From NCBI GenBank assembly GCA_025094145.1, contig JALLLS010000056.1, positions 62,001 through 126,000 of the forward strand: 64,000 bases of DNA. Reading direction: 5' to 3'. The position numbers and the translations under genes were made by a program. The notes below the pieces were generated by a model that saw only the letters and a list, made by a program, of their open reading frames with translations, was not told where the DNA came from and ran no database searches. This document shows positions 34,085 to 44,268 of the stretch, piece after piece (positions within the stretch are counted from its first letter, which is position 1; the number at the start of each line of letters is the position of its first letter). The DNA is from Spinellus fusiger. Lineage: Eukaryota; Mucoromycota; Mucoromycetes; Mucorales; Phycomycetaceae.

Positions 34085-35434
34085 CAGTCATACCCAATTG
34101 AATTTAACACTTTTGAAAATAAATTTCAGGACGAAATATTTAGGACATGTTCAACATTAAATAAAACACTCCACATTTGATATAAAGGCTTCTAACTCTA
34201 GAACACCAAAGCTCAACATCTTTATTTATTGAAAATAGAATAATAATAATATAGTTAATATTTTGTATGGCCACCTTTGGTATGAATGACTGTCTGGCAT
34301 TTGTCCGTCATACTTTGAATTTATTGTTGTGCAAGTTCAATACCAACTCACTCCCACTCTTCTGCAAGTAGAGCCTTCAAACATTCAACATTGGTAATAG
34401 ATACCCTTATTTCTTCAATTGGTCTTTCCAAGGCCCACTAGATGTGTTCAATTGGGTTCAAATCATGGATTTGTGTGTGATAGTACTCAAAAAACCCCAA
34501 TCTGATGTGTCTCTTCCCACTATCTAGCATAGGCCCCAGTATGACAACTATCACCCTCTTCTTGTAACAGAAACTCCCTATTCTCTTTCTGATGCAATCC
34601 CATGAACCAAGAATGGAACTCAACACCCAAAATCTTGATATATTTGTATTTGTTTATAGCACCATCAACAAAGACTCATGAGCCAAACCCACTCACCCAA
34701 AAACAGCTCTAAAGCATCACACCACCGCCACCAAACCTTTTTTTTTTGGAACAATAGAATTATGATCATAGTGCTGTCCAACTTTTTATAATGACACGGG
34801 CACCTCCATCGTTCCCTTTCACGGTGTACCTGGACTCATCAGACCATATGACACCTCTCCACGGGTCGTTTGTCCAATTGACATGTTCTTTAGCCCAATG
34901 AAGCCGTTTCTCTTTGTGTTTTTTAGTTAAAGCTGGTTTTTGGTCTACAGAAAATGATCCGAACCCTAACTGATTACAGTAGCCGATAATGGTGTTTCTA
35001 CATACATCCACCTGAATAATCAACATTTTTAATTTCAACTGATTCTATGAGGCAGATGGGTTCTCTCTAATGACCTTTTCCAGGTGTCTGAGGTTCCTCT
35101 CACTGGCTTATGTATATATATGTTTTTTATGACTCTTTAAACATAATGGTGACCCACTAACTTTGATGTTTCTGATAATATTTTGAACTGTGGGCTTATT
35201 CATCCCAACTACGTTTGCAGTGACAGTCAATTTTAATCCAGCCTTCAACAGGTAATAATTGCCCCATCATCTATTTTTTGCCTTATCCTATTCTTCACGA
35301 GCGTGAGTTTATGACTATCTATCCGACATAGTGTGTTGGCTTAATGATATTTAGAAAGAATAAGAATTATATATATATAAAGAGTACTTTTTATTAAAAT
35401 TTAGGCAAGTATTAAATTCAATTCGGTGTGACTG
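34085..35434 (-). mobile_element. Tc1-like transposon with recognisable terminal repeats
   Basis: TA dinucleotides flank the element (34083-34084 and 35435-35436). The inverted ends CAGTCATACCCAATTGAATT and CAGTCACACCGAATTGAATT differ at only two of 20 positions; length 1,350 bp. On the minus strand the transposase reads through KAGLKLTVTANVVGMNKPTV (helix-turn-helix), GVIWSDESRYTVKGNDGGAR (first Asp), GAINKYKYIKILG, a region with DLNPIEHIW (catalytic Glu) and the conserved end KGGHTKY. Several stops and frameshifts interrupt it, so it is non-autonomous now. Confidence 0.85.
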
Positions 35435-35436
35435 TA

Positions 35437-37344
35437 ACATGCGTGTGTGTGTGTTTTTTTTTTTTTTTTGGAATATGAGATCTCAGTAAAGTGTAGTTCA
35501 GTATGACTCTCGCTATCTTTCCAATAATAATAAAAACCTGTCCGTCTGATTTGTTGGCCAGAAAGAACCTACAGGGAACCTACAAATAGAAGAAGCTATT
35601 ATCTATGAATACACTTTTATTTACATAATAGATCCTTGTTTTCAGTAAATAATAAAGAAAATAGAAACTTATTTGTTTAGATAGTCATAACGAATTATTA
35701 TATCCAGTATTATAAATATATGCATTTTCACTCTATGCAACTGGTGTCATTTTTAATAGGATATTTGGTAATCTATGACTGGATTCTAGACATAGAGTTA
35801 TAATGATATTTATGTTATCTTTTACAACTGCCTAACATATTGTAAAATACTTTTCTCTCGCCTCTCATTAAAAATTGACCTTTTTCTATTGTCTCTTTTT
35901 TTAGCCTTGAAACTTAATTTTTCTATAATTCTTCAAGATGAAAGAAATAGTCGTGCAATATATGCTGAACTAGTTTGAAGCCTCAACTTATGTTATGTTA
36001 TTTACAGCTGTCTAGTGTTCAATAAGATTATTATCAAATGAATCAACCTTGTTTTATGTGTGTATATTCGAGAAGCTTAGTAGATAAAGCATTAACTAGA
36101 TTTAAAAGGCAATAAAAGAATACTTGAATGAATATGTTTTTGTACATAAGGATAGCCAAGAAATTTAAAACATGTTAACATTTTCCCAATTTAGTGTAGT
36201 TTATATTTGAACATGATCGGTGTAGTTTAGATATGAGCATGATCGGTATAGTTTATATATGAACAAGGTCGCTGTTTATGACCCACTACACATTTAAAAA
36301 CATGAAATAAGGTTTGATAATTACGCATTCTCTCTATCATCCATACTATATATTAGTTGAACTTATTGGCCTGTATTAGGTCAATACTAAGTAGCAATGC
36401 TACATTTTTTAACGTCATTGGTAAGTTTATAATCATTGAGTTACTGGTATTATGGCATGAATAATATTCAGTTAACTAATAAAGTGTGGACACTACTAGA
36501 CAGAAGAACATAAGAGTAGCTATTCTAATGAATAGGTGCTATACTACTTTTTTTTTTAGTTATAAAGTAATATATACATTCATTTTAATGCAAAGACGTG
36601 TAATATATGGAGACAGGATGGTTTGTCTGCCACTTAGCTATGGTGAAATCTATCTGCTAAGCGCAATGTACTAGGCCGATGGACATTGCTATCTGCCGTT
36701 CTTATATTACCATTCATTGACTTATTTGTATTTCTATATGGAATTACTGCTATCTTTTAGATAACTACTCAAAATAATAACTTTAGGAAAGGGAGAATTT
36801 TCAATATGAAACCTCATTCTATTCTATAAACATATAATTCAAAGCAATAACTTTAGAAAAGAATAAACAGAAATAAAACACACTACATAGAATCTTATTG
36901 AGAGTTTTAAACTTGTGAATAAGAAAGAATAAGTTTCGAATATGAGTATTCATATCTTGTTAAGAGATTGCATTAAGATGTTAAAGCAATACTAAAGTGG
37001 TGGTTCCATGATGGTATAGAAAAAAGAAGTAAGCCCATGAATAATTAATAAACATTATATTTTTGTAATCTTTAAGCAAACAAAACATAGTAATTCTAGA
37101 AAAATGATAGAGATTTAAGCGAAAATATTTCAAAACAAACAAGTGTTCAAAACGGCATTCTTCAACAGAAGGAATTAATACTAAAACATGAATATTATAT
37201 GAAGACAGAATAGTATAACTGATGCAACTAAAAATATTACACTCTACATTCAGAAATTGGTATAAAAAGAAGATCTACAAGCTAGTTTTTATTTTTATTT
37301 TCGTTACTAACTTCATTCTTTAACTTTTTATCCTTTCAATCAAC
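35437..37344. other. AT-rich spacer with a small tandem repeat
   Basis: No gene is visible. Three tandem 26-bp units containing AGTTTATAT-TGAACA-GATCGGTGT lie at about 36192-36268. The rest is AT-rich with scattered homopolymers. Confidence 0.45.
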
Positions 37345-37999
37345 ATGCTGAAATCAGTTTTGATTCCCGTCTTTGCTTTGGCCTCCATTGCTTCTGCTGC
37401 TGTTGCTGCTATTGCTGATGATAGACTTGGGCTGGCCATCAGAATGTAAAAAAAAAACTTCTTTGATTATTTATCTGAATGTTTTCTCATTGACTCATTT
37501 TAAACAAATAATTTAGTACTGATCCCACACATGCCTCTCGATGGACTGGTGGAAAGAATTACACTGTCTCATGGTAAACTTTCAAAATGTACTTAGTTTG
37601 AGTCAAATTAATATTATTATGGCCACTCAGGAAAGCAAATGCTGCTGGGAAAAAACTATTTGATAATGTCACGTAAGTAGTAAAGGTACCCTAATCGGTT
37701 TCTTATTAATACTTTTACATTTAGTGGTCAATTGAGGCTTTACCAGGTTTCCCCTGCGGATGAAGTAGTGGATTTCAGTAAGCAGATGAAAGTATATAGA
37801 TAATAGAGGCTAACACGATGATACTTTCCAAGATGGTGCAAACAACTTTACTTTTCCTATCAGCCAAGGATCTGCGGAAGTCAATTTTCCCAGAGGGTTG
37901 CATTTATACGGTGCTTGTTACTTTAAACTTTTTGCCGAAGATGCGTATAATAATATACCAATTGCCTTATCCGAGCCATTCCTTATTCTCAGCTCCTAA
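37345..37999 (+). CDS. Small secreted Kre9/Knh1-like cell-surface protein
   Basis: Five short exons (37345-37445, 37517-37573, 37631-37672, 37725-37777, 37833-37999) join in frame over GT-AG introns to give 139 residues. The protein begins with a clear signal peptide (MLKSVLIPVFALASIASAAV). It continues with LAIRITDPTHASRWTGGKNY and TVSWKANAAGKKL, a strand pattern typical of the Ser/Thr-rich GPI-anchored / Kre9-Knh1 N-terminal domain, then QLRLYQVSPADEVVDF, NFTFPISQGSAEVNFP and YFKLFAEDAYNN, ending IALSEPFLILSS. It would be secreted to the wall or surface. No GPI-attachment tail is visible. It stands alone in a transposon-rich, AT-rich stretch, and all four introns are intact, which argues that it is a live gene. 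Confidence 0.82.
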
Positions 38000-38169
38000 A
38001 CCAAGGAAAAAGAAGTAATGCAGTGAATTAGAATTTGAAGTGAATATCTAACTTGATATTACTGCTTTCATGTAACTATCCCCTCAATAAACTATTAGCC
38101 AAAGTCTTTAAACTTTTAGTAAATAAAGAGAATAGCTTTCCATAATGTGGCTGGAAAAAAATAAGTGGG

Positions 38170-38495
38170 GCCTTTAATATTCTGAGCTATTTTTTTTTGG
38201 TATAAAGATAACAATAATTTCTTTCATTTTCTAATGAAAATGTCTTTTCTTTATATGATGTCTGTGTCATTCAATGCTATAGACCTCTTCTCTAGAATCC
38301 TTGGGATGTATGAGAAAGATAAAAGTATTGAAGCTCTTCCAGTTATCCTGTACCAGGTACTGGACATGAATTCTACCTTGACCAATGCACTTTGCATGTT
38401 TAATATGCTCTCTTCCATTGTTGGAGACATAGTAAATCGCTACAAGGATATAAGCATAGTGGTGGCAAAAGAAGAATATATATTTATATAATAAC
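38170..38495 (+). mobile_element. Remnant of a Tc1-like transposase, relative of 40018
   Basis: The frame 38234-38491 (IEALPVILYQVLDMNSTLTN...SSIVGDIVNRYKD) is a diverged copy of the N-terminal DNA-binding region encoded at 40018-40401 (IRSAILHQVLNLNSTQAE...STVGDIVKHFKK). No catalytic part follows. Confidence 0.65.
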
Positions 38496-39325
38496 CTAGA
38501 GTTTATCATCTTGATGACTATGAATCAAATAGCAGTGAAATTGTTGGGGAAACAAGGCTAGTACTAGGAGCTATAAGATTTTTTATAAATTAGAAATCTT
38601 ATAACTATGATTGATGGTGAATTGTTGTTGTTAAAGATGTTAAAAGTCTATCGATAAAATACAGAATAAGATCAGTTAGACCTTTAAAAGACAAGAAATC
38701 TTCTGATGCCCGTATTCTGTGAGTAAAGACATGGTATTAATTATTTTGAATTCTAATAATAATAAAAAGTGTATTAGATCCTTAGCATACATATGTATGC
38801 TTTCAGCGGTTGGTTGTGATTTTCTTAAAATAATAATTGCTCTATCAATAAGGAAAGTGATTATTTATAATGTAATGAGTGTTCACCAAATACTTTTTAT
38901 CAAAGACAATATTACTTTTGCATGCAGACAAGTCTAGAAGTCCATAGGGCCTGGTACCACGGAGGACGTTTTGTTTGCTTTGAGAAAAGAAGCATATAAA
39001 AGGCAGTGATGTTTAAAAAACATGCGTTAGAGTATTGGAATATTTTCTTATCAAATAATCCTTCAAAACAACTGCATCAAATTTGATTATCAATATCATA
39101 AAATAAAGAAACTGATAAAGTCAATCTGGGCAAACAACTTTGGATTGCTGTCAATAAATTAATTAACATACACACTTAGAGACTTTTAGGATATATAAAG
39201 AAATTGACGGGATATCAAGCTATACTATTTTTATTGGCTAATATATTGAATATAGACCCTATTTGCCGTCCAAATAAGATATTTTAAATTCTATCCTCCT
39301 AGTTTAGCAATTATTATTAACCTTG
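38496..39325. other. AT-rich spacer
   Basis: No gene or clear element is visible. Short open frames such as 38719-38937 are AT-rich and unrecognised. It is probably decayed transposon sequence. Confidence 0.4.
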
Positions 39326-39819
39326 TGTATGTTTGGGCAAAGGGTACGTTCTTAAGACACGCAGGACCTCGGGGAAAGGCTAGCTGCTCTTGTATATGTA
39401 GGGGTTGGGTGAGATCTTGTGTGGGGTGTAGGGGGAACTTGATTCTTATGGCTGCGGGGACTATGGTTGTAGCGGTCTGGAGGGGACACTCTGGGAGCAG
39501 ATCTGGGGAGGAACGAAAGAACAGGTAACGGAGACTTCTTCTATGCACGGACAACCAAAACGAACAAACAAGAGAACAAACAGGAACCAGAGCAAGAACC
39601 AACAACTTAACTTGACCTTGGGTGCAAACTACCCTACTTTAGGAATCCAAGTATTTGCTTTGACTTCTTCTACTTTTTATTATGATATGCAATTGGCTAT
39701 TATATATATTATTCTTCTGAAACATTTCTTTACTTCTAGCCTTTTTAGCAACACCACTTATTCTCTGTTCCTCCTCAACCGTCCATGCGAATAGGTGACG
39801 TCTATCCACCTATTCTACA
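39326..39819 (-). repeat. Solo LTR of an LTR retrotransposon, copy 1
   Basis: On the minus strand this starts TGTAGAATAGGTGGATAGAC and ends CCCAAACATACA, that is TG...CA. It is flanked by the 4-bp direct repeat CTTG (39322-39325 and 39820-39823). It matches 58994-59511 along its length, including ACGTCACCTATTCGCATGGA. No internal gag or pol sequence is attached, so it is a solo LTR. It is GC-richer than its surroundings. Confidence 0.82.
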
Positions 39820-40017
39820 CTTGTAACTGAGCATTATAGAATTGACTATAAAAGGAAATATATATTATCGCGTAATAGAAAAGTGGTGTTACCGTTCATA
39901 AGCCAAAAAACAATCCGGAGATTTCAAATTCCGGGATATTTCTACACCAAAAATAACAAACACTATTTTCTCTCTTTTTTTCTCATAACACTACTTCTTT
40001 CTTTCTTTTTTTTTACA

Positions 40018-40560
40018 ATGTCTGCACCATCCAACACTGTGAATATATTCACCAAAACCCCTGAGATGTATAGGAAAGACACTAGTATTGAGATACGTTC
40101 AGCTATTCTTCACCAGGTGCTGAACCTGAACTCCACCCAGGCCGAGGCATCTCGAATGTTTAACGTGCCTACCTCTACTGTAGGAGACATCGTGAAGCAC
40201 TTCAAAAAGACAGGCCTGGTGGTGCCCTCACCTAAGAGTGGTCGAAAGAAAAAGATAGATGACAGGACCCTCCGATGGTTAAAAAGAACAATTGTGAGGG
40301 ATCCTCGACAAACAAAAGAGACCATCATGGCGAACATGGCTATCAAAGTATCAAGGCCAACTCTCAAGAAATACCTTGATGAAATGGACCTTCATTCATA
40401 AATTCCAATAATAAAGCATCTCTTAACAAAAAACAAAAGAGCATAGAAGCAAAACTCTAGTGAGCCTGTAAGCACATCAACTAGATATACAAGCAATAGC
40501 AAGGCATAGTCTGGTTGAATGAGTCAAAAGAGGCACATTTGTTACTAAACACTTTACAAT
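40018..40560 (+). mobile_element. Tc1-like transposase fragment with intact DNA-binding half
   Basis: A 127-codon frame (40018-40401) encodes a bipartite helix-turn-helix domain (NSTQAEASRMFNVPTSTVGD, then KSGRKKKIDDRTLRWLKR, and VSRPTLKKYLDEM) typical of Tc1/mariner transposases. The catalytic part is present only as a short degenerate stretch near 40505 (VWLNESKEAHLL, resembling the first-Asp region). The element is truncated. Confidence 0.75.
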
Positions 40561-41121
40561 AACACTTTTTGTAGTGTTAGCACTCTTCTATTTATCTATT
40601 GAAAGTTTCACGTCTTTATCTGATGAACTCATAAATTCATAATACTATTAAGATAAAGTATATATTTATAAATATATATTTAAAAGCACAGGTGAATATT
40701 TATCTATGACTTTAAAATGATGATAAAGGATAGAAGAATATACTATAATCTTTATTTGAAGAAGATATAAAACATGGATTTTATAAAGAAAATAACGGAG
40801 TATATGTACTATTTTCTAAATCTCAGAGCACAGCTTCTTGTTTGGTCTTTGCTACTGTCTATTATCTTCTCTAACAATAACAAAGTTTTTTGTATATTTT
40901 TGTAATGGCTTCAGGATCTTCTGATTGTTTACATTGCCACCAAAATACATTTTTAATGCCAAAAAACAACTTGATCTTCTTCAAAGTGATTAAGAGATGA
41001 AAGATTCTCCAATGACAATGGAAAACAGAGATGAGCAACGATGAATATCTAAATAAAAGAAATAGAATGGGATATTGAACCCCGAAGCATAAAGGAAATA
41101 ATAATAATAACTGGTTAATGG

Positions 41122-41289
41122 TTAATGGTTGCCTCCAACTTGTTGATATCGATGGTGTTGTTGTCGAAAATAGTTAGTTGTAGGATATTCTGGCACAACA
41201 AGAACTTGCTGACATTCCCTTGATTGATTTTGACCACCGTATTCTAAGGATCCTATGTATTCAAATTGTTTTATTTGGTTGGTAATGAC
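41122..41289 (-). CDS. Unidentified short exon or gene fragment
   Basis: The minus-strand frame reads VITNQIKQFEYIGSLEYGGQ and later VPEYPTTNYFRQQHHRYQQV before a TAA at 41122-41124. Its composition (Q, Y, E, H) is far more protein-like than the AT-rich surroundings, and it may be the last exon of a gene. No start codon or domain was found. An inserted transposon begins about 100 bp upstream, so the gene may have been cut by it. Confidence 0.3.
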   Translation of the reverse strand, partial: VITNQIKQFEYIGSLEYGGQNQSRECQQVLVVPEYPTTNYFRQQHHRYQQVGGNH

Positions 41290-41387
41290 ATCTGGTCATG
41301 AATTACAGCTTTCGGGTATCATTTGTTGGTCATTTTTGGACACTTAAATAGTAATAAAAAGAATATTGTCAAAGAAAGATCATTGTA

Positions 41388-42036
41388 CAGTGGGGACAAA
41401 ATAATTGGGAATTCTATAAAAAGAAATCCGATTGATTTCATATCATTAATATAGTGTTTTTCTTGTATCAAGAGAAATACAACATATTTTCTACTTTAAT
41501 AAAGCTCATATTATGTTAAAGAAAGACCCTAGAATACTTATACGTATACGTATAAACGTATACGTATATGTAATTTATTTTTAATTTTACATTTAAAAAA
41601 CCATTACAAATGTAGTTTTAGTAATGGGTACTCCCACCCTTGTTCTTGATGACTTTTTGCATTCGTGCTGGCATTGTCTCAATCAAAGAATTCCATGTTT
41701 TTGGCTCAAAAGAATCCCAAGCTTATTGTATAATAGTTTTGAGCTTGTCCATCTTGACAGAACCGTTACATCTCTCCTGGATCTTGTCTTTTGTTGATTC
41801 AAAACATTGTAGATTGTTCGCAGCTTTACTCCAGTTCTTTCAGCTATTTTACTTTCATATTTGTTTGTCGAAAATTAACAATGGTAAATTTCTGATCGTC
41901 TGTTAGTTGTATTGTAAGTTAAATATAAATATGCTTATATTAAGAAAGGAAAAAAACTGCTTTCAACGTCTCTTATGTAGGATATAAAGTCTATTTGATT
42001 TCTAAAAAAAATGCCATTTTTCCTGTCCCCCTACTG
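41388..42036 (-). mobile_element. Internally deleted Tc1/mariner element (MITE-like)
   Basis: This element of 649 bp is flanked by TA on both sides (41386-41387, 42037-42038). Its inverted ends are CAGTGGGGACAAAATAATTG and CAGTAGGGGGACAGGAAAAA. Minus-strand remnants of a transposase remain: QLTDDQKFTIVNFRQTNMKV near the 5' side and NSLIETMPARMQKVIKNKGG at the 3' side, which is the usual C-terminus. The catalytic core is missing. It ends 22 bp from the stop codon of the C2H2 gene copy 1. Confidence 0.8.
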
Positions 42037-42058
42037 TACATGTAAACATAAACTCAAC

Positions 42059-43117
42059 TTACAGATTTATGATTTCCCCATACGGATGTGTGTAATGGTA
42101 TTGATATCCTTGTCCGTAGATATCAACTTTGTAGTCGGGACGGTTGTTGGTACTGTTAATATTTTCGGCCATAATATATGAACAGTGTGCGACTCTTATT
42201 GGCGTTTTTGATGATAAAAGTCCGTGGAGAAATGGGTATATATAGCTTGCTGCCAAATGGGCTTCCGAGAGAGGTCTCATATCACAGTCGTACATATGTG
42301 ATAATAATGCAACAATGGCATTGATTATACCATATTCGTCTTCGGCTGCCTCCTCAGAAAGAGTCAATAGTTCAATTTTGGCCCGCGTTTCCTCAATTTC
42401 TTCATCGATGAATTGCTGGATAACTTTCTTGAGTTGTGAAAAAATTTGAGGGTTGAAGGTATCACGACGATACTTGCTTATGATTTTCGAGTGTATTGCT
42501 TTCAACAGCTTGGGTGGAAAGAGGTCAGCTGGTAAACTCTGATAGTTATATCTCTTCTGGAGAACAAGTATACCAGACATAGATAAAAGCTCATTAAAGT
42601 GACTATCGATTGCAACAGTGACTGATATCGAGTTTTTAATGCATAAAGATCTATACTGATGAAACTTCAATGAGATGTCTTCCCCTTGTACAATCCAATG
42701 ACCATTTGCCAGTAGTTGTTCAACACCTTGGTTGTTGATGACATGAGTACTGTCTGTATGTGAAGCAAGTTCTGACTTTGTATCCAGTACATTGGAGCAT
42801 GAAATACATGCAAATTTCTTAATTGTCCTGATACACATTTTGTTGTATTTTTCGATACTCGTTTTGTTATAAATATGTACTGCATTTCCATGATCACTCT
42901 TGGTGCGTCGTTCCATTACTTTTCCATGTACCCGGTAAATGTGGCTTCTTGCACTTTGAAAAGTCGTATATGACTTATCACAATACGGGCATTCCTTCTT
43001 GGCCAAAACAATGGTCTTGGGTGCTGCGGTGTTGTTGATCTTGCTTTTATGGATACCTTTATCGACAATATCACCAGTACTGGTTGAAGCTATTGGGGAA
43101 CTCATACTATTTGACAC
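42059..43117 (-). CDS. C2H2 zinc-finger protein, copy 1, C-terminally truncated
   Basis: This is a single open frame of 352 residues. A C2H2 finger lies at residues 43-64 (C-P-Y-C ... H-I-Y-R-V-H). A second, looser C2H2 (CISCSNVLDTKSELASHTDS then TH) follows at about 100-122. The rest is helical, with no domain I can name, until NNRPDYKVDIYGQGYQYHYT and YGEI near the end. The PD followed by GE-I-(K) spacing resembles the core of PD-(D/E)XK nucleases. Here the frame diverges right after GEI, where copy 2 (61553-63005) reads GEIKPH and continues for about 130 more residues. The two copies are nearly identical up to that point, so copy 1 has lost its 3' part. Function is unknown. Confidence 0.7.
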   Translation of the reverse strand: MSNSMSSPIASTSTGDIVDKGIHKSKINNTAAPKTIVLAKKECPYCDKSYTTFQSARSHIYRVHGKVMERRTKSDHGNAVHIYNKTSIEKYNKMCIRTIKKFACISCSNVLDTKSELASHTDSTHVINNQGVEQLLANGHWIVQGEDISLKFHQYRSLCIKNSISVTVAIDSHFNELLSMSGILVLQKRYNYQSLPADLFPPKLLKAIHSKIISKYRRDTFNPQIFSQLKKVIQQFIDEEIEETRAKIELLTLSEEAAEDEYGIINAIVALLSHMYDCDMRPLSEAHLAASYIYPFLHGLLSSKTPIRVAHCSYIMAENINSTNNRPDYKVDIYGQGYQYHYTHPYGEIINL

Positions 43118-43200
43118 GGTTTGACACAGTTTGATAAATTGGTCAATAAGAGGAAAACTCGTGGATGTTTTATAGTTTTTTTTTGAACTACTTATACACC
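43118..43200 (-). promoter_or_regulatory. Conserved promoter segment of C2H2 copy 1
   Basis: On the minus strand the sequence CTCCTGGTGTATAAG, then CATCCACGAGTTTTCC, matches the region before copy 2 (CTCCTGGTGTGTATATAAG, then TATCCACGAGTTTTCC). The TATA-like box lies about 70 bp before the start codon. Similarity stops upstream of about 43195, so the 110-bp module seen at copy 2 is missing here. Confidence 0.55.
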
Positions 43201-43406
43201 AGGAGATCTTTAGGATAGAAAAGGAAATAGTCGAACTACAATTGTTTAAAAATGATAAATCGATTTGAAAAGGAACAAAGATAAATTATGTATTCATGTT
43301 AGTTCTTAAATAAAGATTATTATGTAGATTTACCTGTAGATAGCTGAATCACGGAGGAAGCCACCTTTGATGTGGTGATATATAATATGAATACAAATAT
43401 CTATTC

Positions 43407-43940
43407 TTATGTGACTGTATAGATATCCTTTGATGCATTCACATCTTTGTCCCAAATAATTCCGCAACTTTGGCAAGCACGGATATTGTTGAAATTCACT
43501 AATACTTCGGCGAGGTTATTTTTGTTGCAAGTATGGCAGATCTTGAAAAGAAAAACGAAACAAAGTAACTGTTAGAAGAGCTTTTCATATTGAGTGAGAG
43601 GTCAATAATGCTTACCTTTGATGTAAGGAACACATCAACATCAACTAGAAGAATATCTCCACCCTTTTGTTTCTTTTTTCAATGATTGATATAAAATTCT
43701 TGTCAAACCAACACGATGACCTTTAAACTTGGCAGCATCTTTTACCTTTATTCCTGTGCCATAAGCAACAATTGGCAGCTTGGTAGGATCATACTCCAAT
43801 CCTTTTAGATGCCAATACCTCTTTTCAATAATAAAACAGTAAAAATAATTAGTTCGAGATGTATTAATGTACTCTCTATATGTGTGTCGTATTACCCTTG
43901 TACTGGCACCTTCTTGCCTATGCCTTTTTAAAGTATTCAC
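43407..43940 (-). pseudogene. Fanzor/TnpB-like RNA-guided nuclease remnant (C-terminal half)
   Basis: The last exon (43407-43541) encodes ICHTC, 17 residues, CQSC and WDKDVNASKDI, followed by a stop. It joins across a clean GT-AG intron (43542-43615) to a sequence ending VFLTSK. This is the TSK-C-x2-C...C-x2-C...(W)-x-RDxNAxxNI signature of the zinc ribbon and RuvC-III motif shared by TnpB, IS607 OrfB and eukaryotic Fanzor proteins. Upstream, LPIVAYGTGIKV and AAKFKGHRVGLTRILYQSLK (ORF 43641-43940) fit the RuvC region before it. A one-base shift after KKETKG (about 43656) separates the two parts. The glutamate Fanzors usually carry before the TS motif (DEF/DEY-xTS) is valine here (DVDVFLTS). 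The N-terminal half is missing or unrecognised. It is therefore probably an inactive remnant. Confidence 0.6.
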
Positions 43941-44237
43941 TGGGTTTATTAAAATAAAAGAATATACAATAGAAACTGACTAACATGTAAGACATAATAA
44001 ACACGCACAAACACTCACCAGATCACAACTGTTGGTTTATATGCCAGACAAAGGCAAACAAGTTAAAGAGAGTAGAAGATATGGAGAAAAACAGACTGTG
44101 TGTTTGGCAGGTATTTTTTTTTTGTATGGAGCCTCTGGCTCTGAGTTTATTTGGTGATAATCTTTTTTTTAGGGAGGAAAAGAGAGTCACAACTTGTTTT
44201 TGGCTTTTCTAATTTTCTATTGTTTTTCTAATTAAGT
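43941..44237. other. Spacer between Fanzor-like remnant and LINE 3' end
   Basis: No gene is visible. It includes poly-T runs (44111-44120, 44163-44172). It may contain missing upstream exons of the Fanzor-like gene, or the pre-insertion target of the LINE. Confidence 0.4.
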
Positions 44238-44268
44238 ATTTTTTTTTTAACAGGGTGAGAGCACTGTG

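Noticed and set aside
43118..43406. A guide RNA beside the Fanzor-like remnant
   Set aside because: The 290 bp after its stop show no conserved structure that I can recognise, and the protein itself looks inactive.
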